55,709 bases of DNA from Thermoguttaceae bacterium (lineage in GTDB: Bacteria > Planctomycetota > Planctomycetia > Pirellulales > Thermoguttaceae), in the NCBI GenBank assembly GCA_025060325.1, contig JANXBW010000026.1, positions 1-55,709 of the forward strand, written 5' to 3'. Shown here in pieces: positions 19,627 through 29,008 of the stretch (position 1 is its first letter; the number at the start of each line of letters is the position of its first letter). The notes below the pieces were generated by a model. That model saw only the letters and a program-made list of their open reading frames with translations, did no database searches and was not told the DNA's origin. A program made the translations under genes and the position numbers.

Positions 19627-20346
19627 TTAAAGGACCCATTTTAGAAGCACAAACCCTGCAATCAGCAGGCCAAGGAGGATCCACATCGCTACATCGAAAT
19701 ACCGCTCCAAAAGATCGCGAACTGCCGGCCCAAAGAAGTAAATGCAAGTGGCTACACTCATGAATCGGCCAAAACGGCCGAGAATCGACGCAACCAGTAG
19801 CACCTGGAGCGACACGTATTCATGGAAGACCCCCGCAGCGATCGTAAACACCTTATAGGGGATGGGGCTAAAGGCTGCTCCTAAGATCGCCACGAAGGCG
19901 TTGTCCCGATAAAGCTCGCCCACCTTCGCGATATTCTCAGGGGTGCAGCCCGGGACGTAACGGTAGAAAATGTCCGCCAGTAACCACCACAAGGCAAACC
20001 CAATAAACCACCCCAAGAAAGCACCTAACACCGAGCCAACTCCGCTAACAGCCGCGTAAAAAAAAGACCGACGCGGCTTGGAAACCGAAAGGGCAATCTG
20101 CAGCACGTCTGGGGGGATAGGAAAGAAAGCACTCTCGGCGAAAGCTATTCCGAAAAGGGCAGGTGTACCGTAGGGGGTGTCGGCCCAGCTTAACACCCAG
20201 TCATATAAACGACGAATGAGACCCCGGCGAGGCGGACTTGTCCCTGTGTCCGGGGGTATACTCCCCGGCGAGGCTTCCGGGCCGGTTGTTGGCTCATGCG
20301 TCTCTTGATGGCGAAGTGCTGGCAATCCCATCATCGCACTGTTCAC
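19627..20346 (-). CDS. VTT/DedA-family (YqaA-like) membrane protein
   Basis: 239 aa. A polar, Pro/Thr-rich N-terminus (about 1-45) precedes a VTT (SNARE-associated/DedA) domain with 4-5 membrane helices. Signature parts: FGIAFAESAFFPIPPDVLQI (acidic residue and PxPPD motif), VGSVLGAFLGWFIG, and GAAFSPIPYKVFTIAAG (the re-entrant second half with conserved Pro-Tyr-Lys). DedA/VTT proteins are linked to lipid scrambling and transport of undecaprenyl-phosphate-type lipids; the role here is inferred from family only. The start is GTG at 20346, or ATG at 20334; neither has a clear ribosome binding site. Confidence 0.87.
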   Translation of the reverse strand: MNSAMMGLPALRHQETHEPTTGPEASPGSIPPDTGTSPPRRGLIRRLYDWVLSWADTPYGTPALFGIAFAESAFFPIPPDVLQIALSVSKPRRSFFYAAVSGVGSVLGAFLGWFIGFALWWLLADIFYRYVPGCTPENIAKVGELYRDNAFVAILGAAFSPIPYKVFTIAAGVFHEYVSLQVLLVASILGRFGRFMSVATCIYFFGPAVRDLLERYFDVAMWILLGLLIAGFVLLKWVL

Positions 20347-20704
20347 GAAGTGTGGAAATCAATCGCATGAAACCTGGAAAGCCAGGCGGGGTCAATGACG
20401 AAGAAAAATCCGGAAAGGCCAGCTGCGTTTGTGTGCAGCTCTTGCCAGCCCACCAATCCGGGTTAAGCCGGCTCCCATTGCCTGGCGCTTGCAGCTGCGC
20501 AACTATAGCTTGCCTGCCCGATAGCGTCTAGCTCGTGGAGAAATCGAGGTTTTCTGAAAAGGTTGACACGCGGAAAGAAATCGGGTACATTCCTTTTTTG
20601 CCGCTTTGTTAAAGGCGGCTTTGATCGGTGGTTCTTCCGCGCCCCCCAAATCGCGGAAGAGTAGGTGCGTGACCGGTGAAACCAACGAGGCGAACGCTGA
20701 TCCA
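20347..20704. other. Divergent intergenic region with ispE promoter
   Basis: Separates the VTT gene (minus) from ispE (plus). It holds a good candidate promoter at 20563-20591. The ispE frame is open back to 20606. Confidence 0.5.
20563..20591 (+). promoter_or_regulatory. Sigma-70 type promoter of the ispE-spoVG unit
   Basis: Perfect TTGACA (20563-20568), a 17-bp spacer and TACATT (20586-20591). It predicts a leader of about 105 bases before the ispE ATG. The best promoter match seen in the window. Confidence 0.65.
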
Positions 20705-21670
20705 ATGGACTCACGCCGGTCAGCCCTGTGGTTTGCCGCCTTAGCCCCGGCTAAGCTGAACCTGTTTTTTGAAATCCGGTCTCGCCGGGAAGACGGATAC
20801 CACGAAATCGAAACGTGCGTCTGTCCGATCCGGTGGTACGATCGAATTTGGTTCCGGCCGGTGGCAGATGGGGAATTGCGTTTTTCTTGTCGCTGGGTCT
20901 CAAGTTTCCCGCCAGATTTTCCTCCCGGAGACCTCCCAGACGGTGCAAGTAACCTGGCTTACCGCGCGCTTGAGCTTTTGCGAAATCGAACCTTTTTCGA
21001 TCGGGGTGCAGAGGTCGTACTGATCAAAAGTATCCCTAGCGGCTCAGGCCTCGGTGGCGCAAGTAGTGATGCCGCTGCTGTGCTCGCCTTGGCTAACCGT
21101 GGCTGGCGACTCCATTTGTCGCAGAGGCAACTCATTGAGCTTGCTGCGGAATTGGGAAGCGATGTCCCGCTCTTTTTAGTTGACGGTTTTTCCCTTTGTC
21201 GTGGGCGTGGTGAGCAGGTTCGTCCGATAGGTTGTTATCCCCTAAATTTCGTAGTCGTGCGCCCTCCCGCTGTATTATCCACAAGGGAGATGTACCAACG
21301 CGTGGTGCCGCCTGGGGCACCACAAAGTGCGGACTTGTTGATGGCAGCTTTGCAAACAGGGAATGCTTACAAAGTCGGCCAACATCTTTTCAACCGATTC
21401 CAAGAATACGCTGCCGAGATCTGCCCATGGGTTGACCTCATCCGGCGGGAATTCGCCAAGGTGGGCGTCTTGGGGCATGCTCTGACCGGAAGCGGCACGG
21501 CGTACTTCGGCTTGTGCCGTTCGCAAGCCCATGCAGCATGGGCAGCCGGTGTCTTGCGGCAGCGAAAGTTGGGCCTGGTCTGGGCGGGGCAAAGTTGTCG
21601 GGGGATTGCGTGCTGGGTGGAGGAGAGCAGCCATGGAAATCACCGAGGTCCGTATCAAGCTTGTCGATGA
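20705..21670 (+). CDS. ispE: 4-diphosphocytidyl-2-C-methyl-D-erythritol kinase
   Basis: 321 aa from the ATG at 20705 (an upstream GTG at 20669 is possible). GHMP-family kinase that phosphorylates CDP-methylerythritol in the MEP pathway to isoprenoids. Motif 1 is [11 protein letters not shown] with the catalytic Lys, motif 2 is [15 protein letters not shown] (ATP loop with catalytic Asp) and motif 3 is [24 protein letters not shown] is also conserved. The C-terminal 20 residues are not family-like. The 3' end overlaps the start of spoVG by 38 bp, indicating translational coupling. ispD of the same pathway is about 12 kb away in this window. Confidence 0.93.
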   Translation: MDSRRSALWFAALAPAKLNLFFEIRSRREDGYHEIETCVCPIRWYDRIWFRPVADGELRFSCRWVSSFPPDFPPGDLPDGASNLAYRALELLRNRTFFDRGAEVVLIKSIPSGSGLGGASSDAAAVLALANRGWRLHLSQRQLIELAAELGSDVPLFLVDGFSLCRGRGEQVRPIGCYPLNFVVVRPPAVLSTREMYQRVVPPGAPQSADLLMAALQTGNAYKVGQHLFNRFQEYAAEICPWVDLIRREFAKVGVLGHALTGSGTAYFGLCRSQAHAAWAAGVLRQRKLGLVWAGQSCRGIACWVEESSHGNHRGPYQACR

Positions 21671-22220
21671 ACCAGGGGAGCGTCTGAAAGCCTTCTGTTC
21701 CATCACCCTGGACGATTGCTTCGTCGTCCGAGACCTAAAAATCATCGAAGGGAGCCAGGGCCTTTTCGTCGCTATGCCTAGTCGGCGGCTGACCGCCCAC
21801 TGCCCCTATTGCCGCACGAAGAATCACCTCCGGGCCTGTTTTTGCAACCAGTGTGGGGCGCGTTTACGCGAACCTCCCATCCCCCGCGACAGCCAGGGGC
21901 GGGAACGACTTTATGCCGACATCGCTCACCCGATAAATTCCGCCTGTCGGGAAATGATTCAGAGAAAAGTCATCGAGGCTTTTCGCCAGGAGCTTATCCG
22001 CGCTCAACAGCCCGGATATGTGTCCCGCTACGAGGACTACGAGGAAGGAGACTTTCAAGCGGACAGTCCGCCTGCTTCCCAACGCGAAGGGGCCGCACCC
22101 CCTCCCCCCCGAGGCAAACACCCAGCACCGCCTCAAGGACCGCATGCCAAACCGCCCGGCGGTTCCGGGGTGCAAGGAGTAGCTTCACCCCAGCGCCCGG
22201 CGCACAATTCTGGGACTTAG
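21633..22220 (+). CDS. spoVG: SpoVG-family protein with inserted zinc ribbon
   Basis: 195 aa from the ATG at 21633. SpoVG proteins are small nucleic-acid-binding regulators. The first half ([40 protein letters not shown]) and the helix [20 protein letters not shown] are typical. Between them, where most SpoVGs have a short loop, lies a zinc ribbon: C57-P-Y-C60, then C71-N-Q-C74 (CxxC-x10-CxxC). After about residue 125 there is a long Pro/Gly/Gln-rich tail with acidic patches, also absent from the roughly 95-aa Firmicute proteins. It overlaps ispE, echoing the ispE-purR-yabJ-spoVG neighbourhood known in Bacillus. It probably binds RNA or DNA. Confidence 0.9.
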   Translation: MEITEVRIKLVDEPGERLKAFCSITLDDCFVVRDLKIIEGSQGLFVAMPSRRLTAHCPYCRTKNHLRACFCNQCGARLREPPIPRDSQGRERLYADIAHPINSACREMIQRKVIEAFRQELIRAQQPGYVSRYEDYEEGDFQADSPPASQREGAAPPPPRGKHPAPPQGPHAKPPGGSGVQGVASPQRPAHNSGT

Positions 22221-22491
22221 AACGCGCTCGGGTTTTTAAGGGATTTTAACAGTTGGTCGAGGAGAACGACGGGCTCGGAAACAATAGTTCGCCCTGCTGC
22301 CCCCTTTATGGATCAACTCTTGCTCTGCGGCCGCTAGCTTGTTCCTCCGGCGCAAAGGCTTACCCCCTCCGCTCCCGGAAGCATCCAATCCGGTTGGGGC
22401 GGCCAGCAACGCAACTCAACGCCCCCAGCGGCAGCACCTGCGCCCTCCCAACCCCGCTGGACGAAACCTTCTTGATGTGCCCACCCGGCCG

Positions 22492-24096
22492 CTAGTGTGT
22501 GACCGCGTAAACGAGGATGTTTGTTCCAAGTTTTAGTGCATCCTCATCTTGGAGGCCGTAGCTATACGGATGCGGGAATTGCTCCCAGCCATTACCAAGG
22601 TCAAACCGGCTGTACACGACAGCAAGCCGGCCATCGATGCTGATACCTTCGAGCTCCGGCGTATCCATCGGCCCAAAGTCCTCGCGGACCCGTGGCGTGT
22701 ACGACACGCGATCAACGTCAAAGTGCATGTGATAAATCGGGTGGTCAGGCGGGATCCGCTCTAGCTTCGCGCCGGGCAGAACTTGCTCCATTTCGCGACG
22801 AAAAGCAGCGTCGAAGGCCAGCCGGCCGCAACATGCATCCGCCAGCAGCATTCCACCGGCCTGGAGGTAACGCCGCAGGAGAGTCCGCTCTTGATCGTCG
22901 AGCACAAATTCGTAGTGCCCCGTCATGTAAAGCAATGGGTAAGTTGCCACCTGCGGATCTTTGAGCGTCGCGTTGACACGCTTAAACTTTACATTCAGCG
23001 TGGAGTTGTCCCGCGCGAATTTAAGCAGATTGTGTACAGCCGAGGGATCCGGATCCCAATCGCCCAAATGAACGATCTGGGCGAAAACGAAATCATCGCG
23101 ACTAGGCACATCCGCCTCGAAGTAAACTTTTGTGGTACTCAGGAATCGCCCCAGTTGGAAGCTTCCGAGCACGTAAGTGATCAAGTTGGCCCCAATTTGT
23201 CGAGCCTGATCGATAACTACGCGCAGGCCCCGCGGATGTTCGTGCCCGTCCCATCCACAAGTGAGGTCCGCCGGAGAGAAGATTACCCCAAGGCGGCAGC
23301 CGAAAGCGATTCCTTCGATCACCGGGTCCCCCGTGTACGTCGAGCCATCAGCACGTTTGTACTCAATAAGCCCCAACTTGTAATAAGTGGAATAGATGGG
23401 CTCTTCCGGGCTTAGCCGGCGCAATAACCGTCCGGGGAACATTAGCTCCATCTCGCGACGGAAGCTATCGGCAAAGTCCTTCCATCCACAGCAAGCATCA
23501 CCGATGATCGTCCCACCGTCCATTACATACCGCGCAAGCTGTTCACGAACTTGAGGATTAAGCTCAAACTTGTTGTGACCGGCAAAGAGAAGCGCCGGCA
23601 GCTCCCGCGGGTCATAGGAAAAGTGGGCAAAATCGCTGTCAACAGCCCGATAATGGATGCCCAGCTTTTCGTTTGTCCACGCAAGAAGAGTGGCGACATC
23701 GGCCGGATCGGTCATCCAGTCCCGATACATCGTCCGCACGCCCTCCCGGGTAATCCAGCGGACTGGGCCCAAAGCCATTTTGCCGATAAGCGCAGGCGGG
23801 CTCGGTGGTCGTTTCCGCTCCGATCGCCGCAGTGGTGTCACAGGTAGCGGCAGTGGCGGAAAGGCCTCCCCACCTGTGCGATGGTGTTTCTCCGCTTGCG
23901 GCGGGGGACCACAATCAATTGGGCCCGATGCCTCCTCCTGGCCGAAGGCTAATCCCGGGAGTGCAACCCCGCTAGTACCGATAGCGTAGGTCAAGCCCAG
24001 CTTTTCGATAAACCGTCGGCGGGAAAGGATGCCTTGGCGATACTCCGCATCCCTATGCCCCGAACCGTGATCGCAGTGGCGCTTCGCATCGTACAT
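22492..24096 (-). CDS. Tat-exported protein with two tandem DUF4159 domains
   Basis: 534 aa. A twin-arginine signal (SRRRFIEKLGLTYAIG, from about residue 25) is followed by a Pro-rich linker (60-100). Two homologous halves follow, each built as 'pALLFAGHNKFELNPQVREQL' / 'PLLYMTGHYEFVLDDQERTL' leading to a glycine-rich strand and a DACCG motif (GGTIIGDACCGWKDF; GGMLLADACCGRLAF), then SFRREMELMFPG / AFRREMEQVLPG and a YSRFDL-like strand. The fold resembles class I glutamine-amidotransferase-like domains, but no function is established. The start ATG at 24096 has GGGAGC upstream. Probably periplasmic. Confidence 0.88.
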   Translation of the reverse strand: MYDAKRHCDHGSGHRDAEYRQGILSRRRFIEKLGLTYAIGTSGVALPGLAFGQEEASGPIDCGPPPQAEKHHRTGGEAFPPLPLPVTPLRRSERKRPPSPPALIGKMALGPVRWITREGVRTMYRDWMTDPADVATLLAWTNEKLGIHYRAVDSDFAHFSYDPRELPALLFAGHNKFELNPQVREQLARYVMDGGTIIGDACCGWKDFADSFRREMELMFPGRLLRRLSPEEPIYSTYYKLGLIEYKRADGSTYTGDPVIEGIAFGCRLGVIFSPADLTCGWDGHEHPRGLRVVIDQARQIGANLITYVLGSFQLGRFLSTTKVYFEADVPSRDDFVFAQIVHLGDWDPDPSAVHNLLKFARDNSTLNVKFKRVNATLKDPQVATYPLLYMTGHYEFVLDDQERTLLRRYLQAGGMLLADACCGRLAFDAAFRREMEQVLPGAKLERIPPDHPIYHMHFDVDRVSYTPRVREDFGPMDTPELEGISIDGRLAVVYSRFDLGNGWEQFPHPYSYGLQDEDALKLGTNILVYAVTH

Positions 24097-24317
24097 GGCA
24101 AAAGCTCCCGTAAACGAAAGATCAGCCTTTGTCTACTCTCATTCTAATCACCGACTCACTTCTTATTCAGCCACGGGCAAACTTTCGGCGAATGCCTCCT
24201 CGAACTTTCGCGGCCACCGAAAACCCTACGAGCGCGGGTCAACGACTGCGCATACCGCAGGGGGCACCTGACATCTTAAAAAACGGACGATGCCTTCGGC
24301 GGCCCACGACTCGGCCG

Positions 24318-26024
24318 CTACGGCCCCGCCACTTGCCCGACAAGGGCCGAGAAGTGCCGAGCTATTTCCGCCTCCGAAAGTGCCTGATGAAAGATCGCAA
24401 TCTCATCCATGGCGCCCGCCCACGGGTAAGCATGAGCGCCGTTTTTTTCGAACCCTTTGCCGACTCCTAAATGCCCGGCCGGGATCCATCCAGGCGTCCA
24501 CGCCGACTTAACGATCGACGTTAAACCGGAGGAAACATCCCCCAGGGAGGCACAGTAGGCATCCACCCTGGTCCCCGCTTGGCCGTTACGAACCTCCAGC
24601 CGGTACACTACCGCGAGAAAGTACCACTGACCGGAAATCATCCGCAGAGGCAGCTCAAGCCAAGGCAAATCTGCGTCGAAAGTGACCCCTAACTGGCCGA
24701 ACCCATCGGCCAGCAAAAGGAATCCGCACCGCCTAGCATCCTGGCGCGTGCCAATGAGAACACACAGATCCTCCAAGCTGGGGGAAGATGGCCGGTCAAA
24801 CCGCACGATTGCCTCCAGCGTAAGAGCCTCCCCGGGTGAAAAAACCTCCCCCGTCTGAAAAGCCACACCGCGGCTATTACCGAACTCATTGCCCCGAGAG
24901 ACCATCACAGCCCGTGATGAGGGGTCGGCGCCCTGAAGGAAGTAATCGGGACCAGACTCACCGCCCCCACCGAACATGACAACTTCGCTAAGGTGAAGTG
25001 GTCCCCGAGCATCGCGTAGCTTCACCCGCCGATCCCAGCCTTCAAAGCTCCAAAGGTGGGCAAGGCTTGGCTCTGGAAGGATCGCCTGACGCCACCGCGC
25101 CACACCGGCGGCACCACCATTCGGGTGGAGAAACCGGCCGGGTTGAGCCTTCCCTCCCTCAAGCGAAACTTTAGCGCCCAGCTTGACAAGTCGTAGCGCC
25201 TCCCCCGCCGCAATCCGCCTTTCACGGGGAAAGATGTCATGCCCCCCGCCCAAGTGCAGACCCTCCCGCGGGCGGAATCGTACTAACCCGTCGAAGACGT
25301 GTACCTCGAGAGCGGACCCCTCCGTCCAAACTCCAAACCTTGTGCCGAGATCCGCCACCTCGCCCAGAGGGGTACCGATCCTAATCCCCGCGACTTTGTC
25401 CTCCCCGACCGCGACAGTCAAAACGCCCCGGTCAAGCCGCAAATGATCGGCCCCCTCCAAAGCAAGGACCGCCGGTCCTTCTAAAACTCCCGTCACAGCC
25501 GACCCCAAAGAAAATCGAACTACTTCCTCGGAAAGCCGCAGCACGCTCCCGGGCCGAAGATCAACCGGCAGCTCCACTGTACGCTGGGAGCCGGCAAGGG
25601 AGTCCGCCTGAGCGCTCAATTGCCACCGATCGAGGACCCTAGCGATGACGGCCGGTCCGCCGTCCTCGCTTTTCCGCCAAGGAAAGAGATTTGTGGCCCA
25701 GCCCCCGAGCCCAATTAGGATAAGCCCCACCGTGACAACCCCGGCCACGAGGGGCAGCCGGGAGCGGAACTTATGGGGGATCGGCGCAACGCTTTCCTTC
25801 GTGGGACGTGGAGAGGCATCGCGCGTCAGCCCCGCTTTACTCGGAACACCTCCAAGCTGCCAATAAAGTTCACCGTGAAGATGAAGGTAATGCAGGAACG
25901 TCCGGCGGGCTTCGGGGCAGGATGCGAGCAAGCCCTCCAGTACCGAGCGCTCATCAGCCGTCAAAGACCCTTCGCAGGCCCGTTCCGCAAGTTCCCAGAT
26001 TCTTTCCTGATCCACATTCGCCAT
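24318..26024 (-). CDS. FecR-like/LamG membrane protein, likely partner of the ECF sigma factor
   Basis: 568 aa. The N-terminal 85 residues (WELAERACEGSLTADERSVL, then EARRTFLHYLHLHGELYWQL) match the cytosolic anti-sigma-like segment of planctomycete FecR proteins. A transmembrane helix lies at about 88-112 (LPLVAGVVTVGLILIGLGGW). A FecR domain covers about 130-280 (GVLEGPAVLALEGADHLRLD, LGEVADLGTRFGVW). A LamG/concanavalin-like domain covers about 320-560 (FSPGEALTLEAIVRFDRP ... DEIAIFHQALSEAEIARHF). It lies 85 bp downstream of the sigma gene on the same strand, so it probably anchors and controls that sigma factor in response to an outside ligand; inferred from family architecture. Confidence 0.88.
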   Translation of the reverse strand: MANVDQERIWELAERACEGSLTADERSVLEGLLASCPEARRTFLHYLHLHGELYWQLGGVPSKAGLTRDASPRPTKESVAPIPHKFRSRLPLVAGVVTVGLILIGLGGWATNLFPWRKSEDGGPAVIARVLDRWQLSAQADSLAGSQRTVELPVDLRPGSVLRLSEEVVRFSLGSAVTGVLEGPAVLALEGADHLRLDRGVLTVAVGEDKVAGIRIGTPLGEVADLGTRFGVWTEGSALEVHVFDGLVRFRPREGLHLGGGHDIFPRERRIAAGEALRLVKLGAKVSLEGGKAQPGRFLHPNGGAAGVARWRQAILPEPSLAHLWSFEGWDRRVKLRDARGPLHLSEVVMFGGGGESGPDYFLQGADPSSRAVMVSRGNEFGNSRGVAFQTGEVFSPGEALTLEAIVRFDRPSSPSLEDLCVLIGTRQDARRCGFLLLADGFGQLGVTFDADLPWLELPLRMISGQWYFLAVVYRLEVRNGQAGTRVDAYCASLGDVSSGLTSIVKSAWTPGWIPAGHLGVGKGFEKNGAHAYPWAGAMDEIAIFHQALSEAEIARHFSALVGQVAGP

Positions 26025-26109
26025 GGGCTTGCTGAGAGCTGCAAACCGTCACCTTCCGAAGGGGCAATCCATCCGCTATGTACCTTCGGACGACTCAACG
26101 GAGCGACTA

Positions 26110-26679
26110 TCAGGAGGTTCTTCCCAATTCCCTTTCAATGCATCGCAGCAGGGCGACCCTTGCCCGATGAAGCGCCCGCCGGACCGCCTCGACCGATTTG
26201 CCCACGATTTCCGCCACCTGCCGAACGTCCACCTGGAGCTGGTATCGCAGCTGGACCATCCGCCGGATTGGCTCCCGCAACTGCCCCAAACATTTGGCCA
26301 AAGCCTCGCGTCGGAGGTCGGCCTCCTGAACCACCTGCCGAGCCTCCTCGGCCAAAAGGTCTAAGGTCGACTCGCTTAATCCCGTCTGAAGCTTGCCGGG
26401 CCGGGCCCGATGCTTGAGGACTTCGTAGTAAGCGATTTTGCACGCCCAACTAAGGAAATCCGAACCAGGCCGAAACTCTTCAAACTTTCTCCACAAGATC
26501 AAGTTGGTTTCCTGCAGGATGTCCTCAGCATCTGCCGGATTGGCAACCAAAGATAGGATGTAAAGGAACAATTTCCGCTGGCTGCCCCCCACTAAGGTGG
26601 CGAATAGTTCGGCCCGGGCGGAAATGTCTAAATCGCGACCCCCGGCCGAGTCGGCACTTCTTAGTGATTCCTCAGTCAT
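26110..26679 (-). CDS. ECF RNA polymerase sigma factor (planctomycete type)
   Basis: 189 aa. Region 2 is visible as LFLYILSLVANPADAEDILQ, WRKFEEFRPGSDFLSWACKI and AYYEVLKHR. Region 4 is LREPIRRMVQLRYQLQVDVRQ leading into an HTH (QVAEIVGKSVEAVRRALHRA). The FecR/LamG gene follows on the same strand and is the likely anti-sigma or signal-sensing partner. No other regulator is nearby, and the target promoters are unknown. Confidence 0.93.
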   Translation of the reverse strand: MTEESLRSADSAGGRDLDISARAELFATLVGGSQRKLFLYILSLVANPADAEDILQETNLILWRKFEEFRPGSDFLSWACKIAYYEVLKHRARPGKLQTGLSESTLDLLAEEARQVVQEADLRREALAKCLGQLREPIRRMVQLRYQLQVDVRQVAEIVGKSVEAVRRALHRARVALLRCIERELGRTS

Positions 26680-27241
26680 TCACCCTCTTCACCCCTCGAG
26701 GTGCTTCAGTCCCAAAAGGCCCCCCCAACCCTATTAGTCCCAGCCCCACCCATAAGAAATACCCAACGCAGCGGCTAAAATCGGACAAATAATCTCGGAA
26801 AGCGATCAGAATGTTTGAGCGCTACTTTTGGAACTACCGCCGCCCATAGTGGGGCCCCACACCACACGGAAGTGCGGTTCGTGTTTCCCTCTGCCAATCT
26901 CCGGCCGGACAAACCGGTCCAAGTCCACGGAAAGCTCGCGATCCTTGAATTAGTTGAGGCTTGGCCAGGAGCACTTCCCGCCACGCTTCAGTTGCACCGC
27001 CCAACCTTGGCGAGAAAGAGACCCACCCGCACGATTCCGGTGCGCTATCCACCACGAACGGATTCATCCCTCCGGCAACTGCGTTTACCGAGGGGATTCC
27101 GACAAGAAAAATAGGCGTCAGGGACTGGTCCTGACCTTCTGGGGGGTGGCCAACGAGGGCAGGAGTTCCGACAGGTGCAGGAGGAATCGGAACGGACGTG
27201 GGCTTAGTTCTCGCTACGAAGCACGACCAACGGAAGGATAA
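26680..27241. other. Intergenic region, nothing recognised
   Basis: About 560 bp between xseB and the sigma factor gene, both on the minus strand. Overlapping short frames on both strands have no motif support. Confidence 0.45.
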
Positions 27242-27574
27242 CTATCGCCTTGGATCTTTCGGGAGGGTGTTGCTAGGCGATTGCTCTGAAGGGGGCGGAG
27301 AGTCGGCTAAAGGCTCGCTGCTTTTCAGAGGGAATGGCGTTGTTATTGGCTGCCCCTGTTCGTCGACCCCAATTAGCATTTCCACCCGGGTTTCGGCCTG
27401 CCGTAATAACTCGTAACACCGCCGCAGAAGCCCGACGCCCCGCTCGTAGATCCGCAGGCTTTCTTCAAGGCCCAAATTGCCCGATTCGAGGGCCTGGGTG
27501 ATTGCCTCGATTTCCTGAAGCGCTTGCTCAAAGCTCAGATCGCCAGATTCTGCTGGTTGTTTGCCTTGGCCCAT
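27242..27574 (-). CDS. xseB: Exodeoxyribonuclease VII small subunit
   Basis: 110 aa from the ATG at 27574 (a GAGGA lies 9 bases upstream; ATG at 27583 abuts it). Characteristic XseB helices: LSFEQALQEIEAITQALESG, then LGLEESLRIYERGVGLLRRC, with conserved Glu/Leu spacing. The C-terminal 35 residues are Pro/Ser-rich and not conserved. ExoVII degrades single-stranded DNA in both directions with XseA. The usual xseA partner is not adjacent; the 437 bp upstream hold no gene, so xseA must be elsewhere. Confidence 0.92.
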   Translation of the reverse strand: MGQGKQPAESGDLSFEQALQEIEAITQALESGNLGLEESLRIYERGVGLLRRCYELLRQAETRVEMLIGVDEQGQPITTPFPLKSSEPLADSPPPSEQSPSNTLPKDPRR

Positions 27575-28011
27575 CGCGGGCATTCCTCACCGGTGTGCCG
27601 TTTTAAGTTTTTTCTCCCGCCACTTGAGGACCCGGGAAAGCTTAAACCCGAATGCCCTCCGAGAGCATTATCGCAGTAGGAAGCTGCCCAGGAGAAGGTG
27701 AGATTTCGTAATCGAACTTATCGTTTCCGGTGGTGACGAGCTTCCGGTCAGGCCAGTAAGCCGCAGATCTGGCCCCCTGGGCACGGGGACTTTCCGGACA
27801 AAGGCTCCTTTCGACCCAAACGGATAACCACGGACCTATCGCGGTTGGTCCGTTGACGAAAGCTCACATGCGGTCTTGAATTAAGACTCCGTATATCTGC
27901 CGGGCAAATCTTCTGGTATTATCCTCATCAGGCGAGTCTTCCCCTCGCAATAACAGACCAAAAACCGCAAGTTTCGCCCAGGTTTAGCTTTTGCTTTGAG
28001 GGAGTCGAAAA
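27575..28011. other. Divergent intergenic region
   Basis: Lies between xseB (minus) and the dehydrogenase-like gene (plus). Only an extended -10 candidate for the latter is visible. Confidence 0.45.
27914..27922 (+). promoter_or_regulatory. Candidate extended -10 promoter
   Basis: TGGTATTAT at 27914-27922 (TGn followed by TATTAT), with no good -35. It would give a leader of about 80 bases before the gene at 28012. Confidence 0.35.
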
Positions 28012-28926
28012 ATGCCGGCTGAGGGCCCAAGGGAACTAGGCTTCATAGGCATCGGCCAAATGGGCCGGGCAATGGTCGAGAATTGGCTTGCTGACGGGTT
28101 TCGGGTCCGCGTGTTTAACCGGACGCGCGACAAAATTTTGCCGCTTTTGGAAAAAGGTGCGATCGAGGCCCGCTCGCCCGCCGAGGCCGCTATTCCCGGT
28201 GGAATCCTCATGAGCTGCGTGGCCGACGACGCCGCTTTGCTTTCTGTGTTCGAGGACGACGAGGTCTTTCGTCAACTTGGTCCCACCGGGATTCACGTGT
28301 CAATGAGCACCATTTTGCCCCAGACTGCCCGGCTTCTTGCCGAAAGGCATGCGCAGCAAGGTGGCATTTATGTCGCCGCCCCGGTGATGGGACGGCCCGA
28401 CGCAGTGGCCGCCCGCCGTCAAACCTATTACCTTTCTGGTCCGCCAGAAGCTAGGCAACGGGTCAAGCCGGTGCTTTCTCCCATTTGTCGACAAGTGCTT
28501 GAACTAGGAGATGATCCCGGAGCTGCCCACGTGGCCAAACTTGCTTCCAATTTCCTCATTGCCACGGTGGTCGAGTCACTCGGAGAGGCGTTTGCCCTAG
28601 TCGAGAAAAGCGGTCTGCCGAGCAGAGCTTTCTTCGAAACGATCACCGAATTTCTCTTCAACTGCTACGTGTACAAGCGCTATGGTGAGCATTTATTAAG
28701 CGGGCGATTCTCCGAGCCACTGTTTCGCCTACAACTTGGATTTAAAGATATGCAACTTTTGGCCCAAATGGCCGCTTCCAGCCACACACCTATGCCTTTC
28801 CTCAGCACACTTCGTGACCGATATTTAAGCGCCCTGGCCCAGGGAAAGGGCGAGTGGGACTGGACAGCGATCGTACTTGAGATTCGTCGCCAGGCCGGCT
28901 TAGCTGACAACACCCTTAGCGGCTGA
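28012..28926 (+). CDS. NAD(P)-dependent beta-hydroxyacid-dehydrogenase-like protein
   Basis: 304 aa, ATG preceded by GAGGGAG. The N-terminal Rossmann motif is LGFIGIGQMGRAMVENWL (GxGxxG), and VFNRTRDK follows, the Arg suggesting NADP preference. The substrate region is APVMGRPDAVAARR. The family catalytic Lys lies in HVAKLASNFLI (KxxxN). This matches the 3-hydroxyisobutyrate / glyoxylate-succinic-semialdehyde reductase group. It has HVSMSTILPQTA where many members have DxSTxxP, and the C-terminal FKDMQLLAQMA segment is conserved. The true substrate is undecided. It stands alone, 82 bp before the next gene. Confidence 0.9.
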   Translation: MPAEGPRELGFIGIGQMGRAMVENWLADGFRVRVFNRTRDKILPLLEKGAIEARSPAEAAIPGGILMSCVADDAALLSVFEDDEVFRQLGPTGIHVSMSTILPQTARLLAERHAQQGGIYVAAPVMGRPDAVAARRQTYYLSGPPEARQRVKPVLSPICRQVLELGDDPGAAHVAKLASNFLIATVVESLGEAFALVEKSGLPSRAFFETITEFLFNCYVYKRYGEHLLSGRFSEPLFRLQLGFKDMQLLAQMAASSHTPMPFLSTLRDRYLSALAQGKGEWDWTAIVLEIRRQAGLADNTLSG

Positions 28927-29008
28927 GCCTACGCGGACAAGCACTGGGAGGAAGAACCAACCATATTGGGGAACTTTTGGATAAGTTTACAAGCCACGGG
29001 GAAAAACA

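Noticed and set aside
22783-23415. 210-codon plus-strand frame opposite the DUF4159 gene
   Set aside because: Antisense to conserved duplicated domains; no start signal.
25773-26417. 214-codon plus-strand Pro-rich frame
   Set aside because: Spans the antisense of two well-supported genes (FecR and sigma factor); composition typical of antisense frames in GC-rich DNA.
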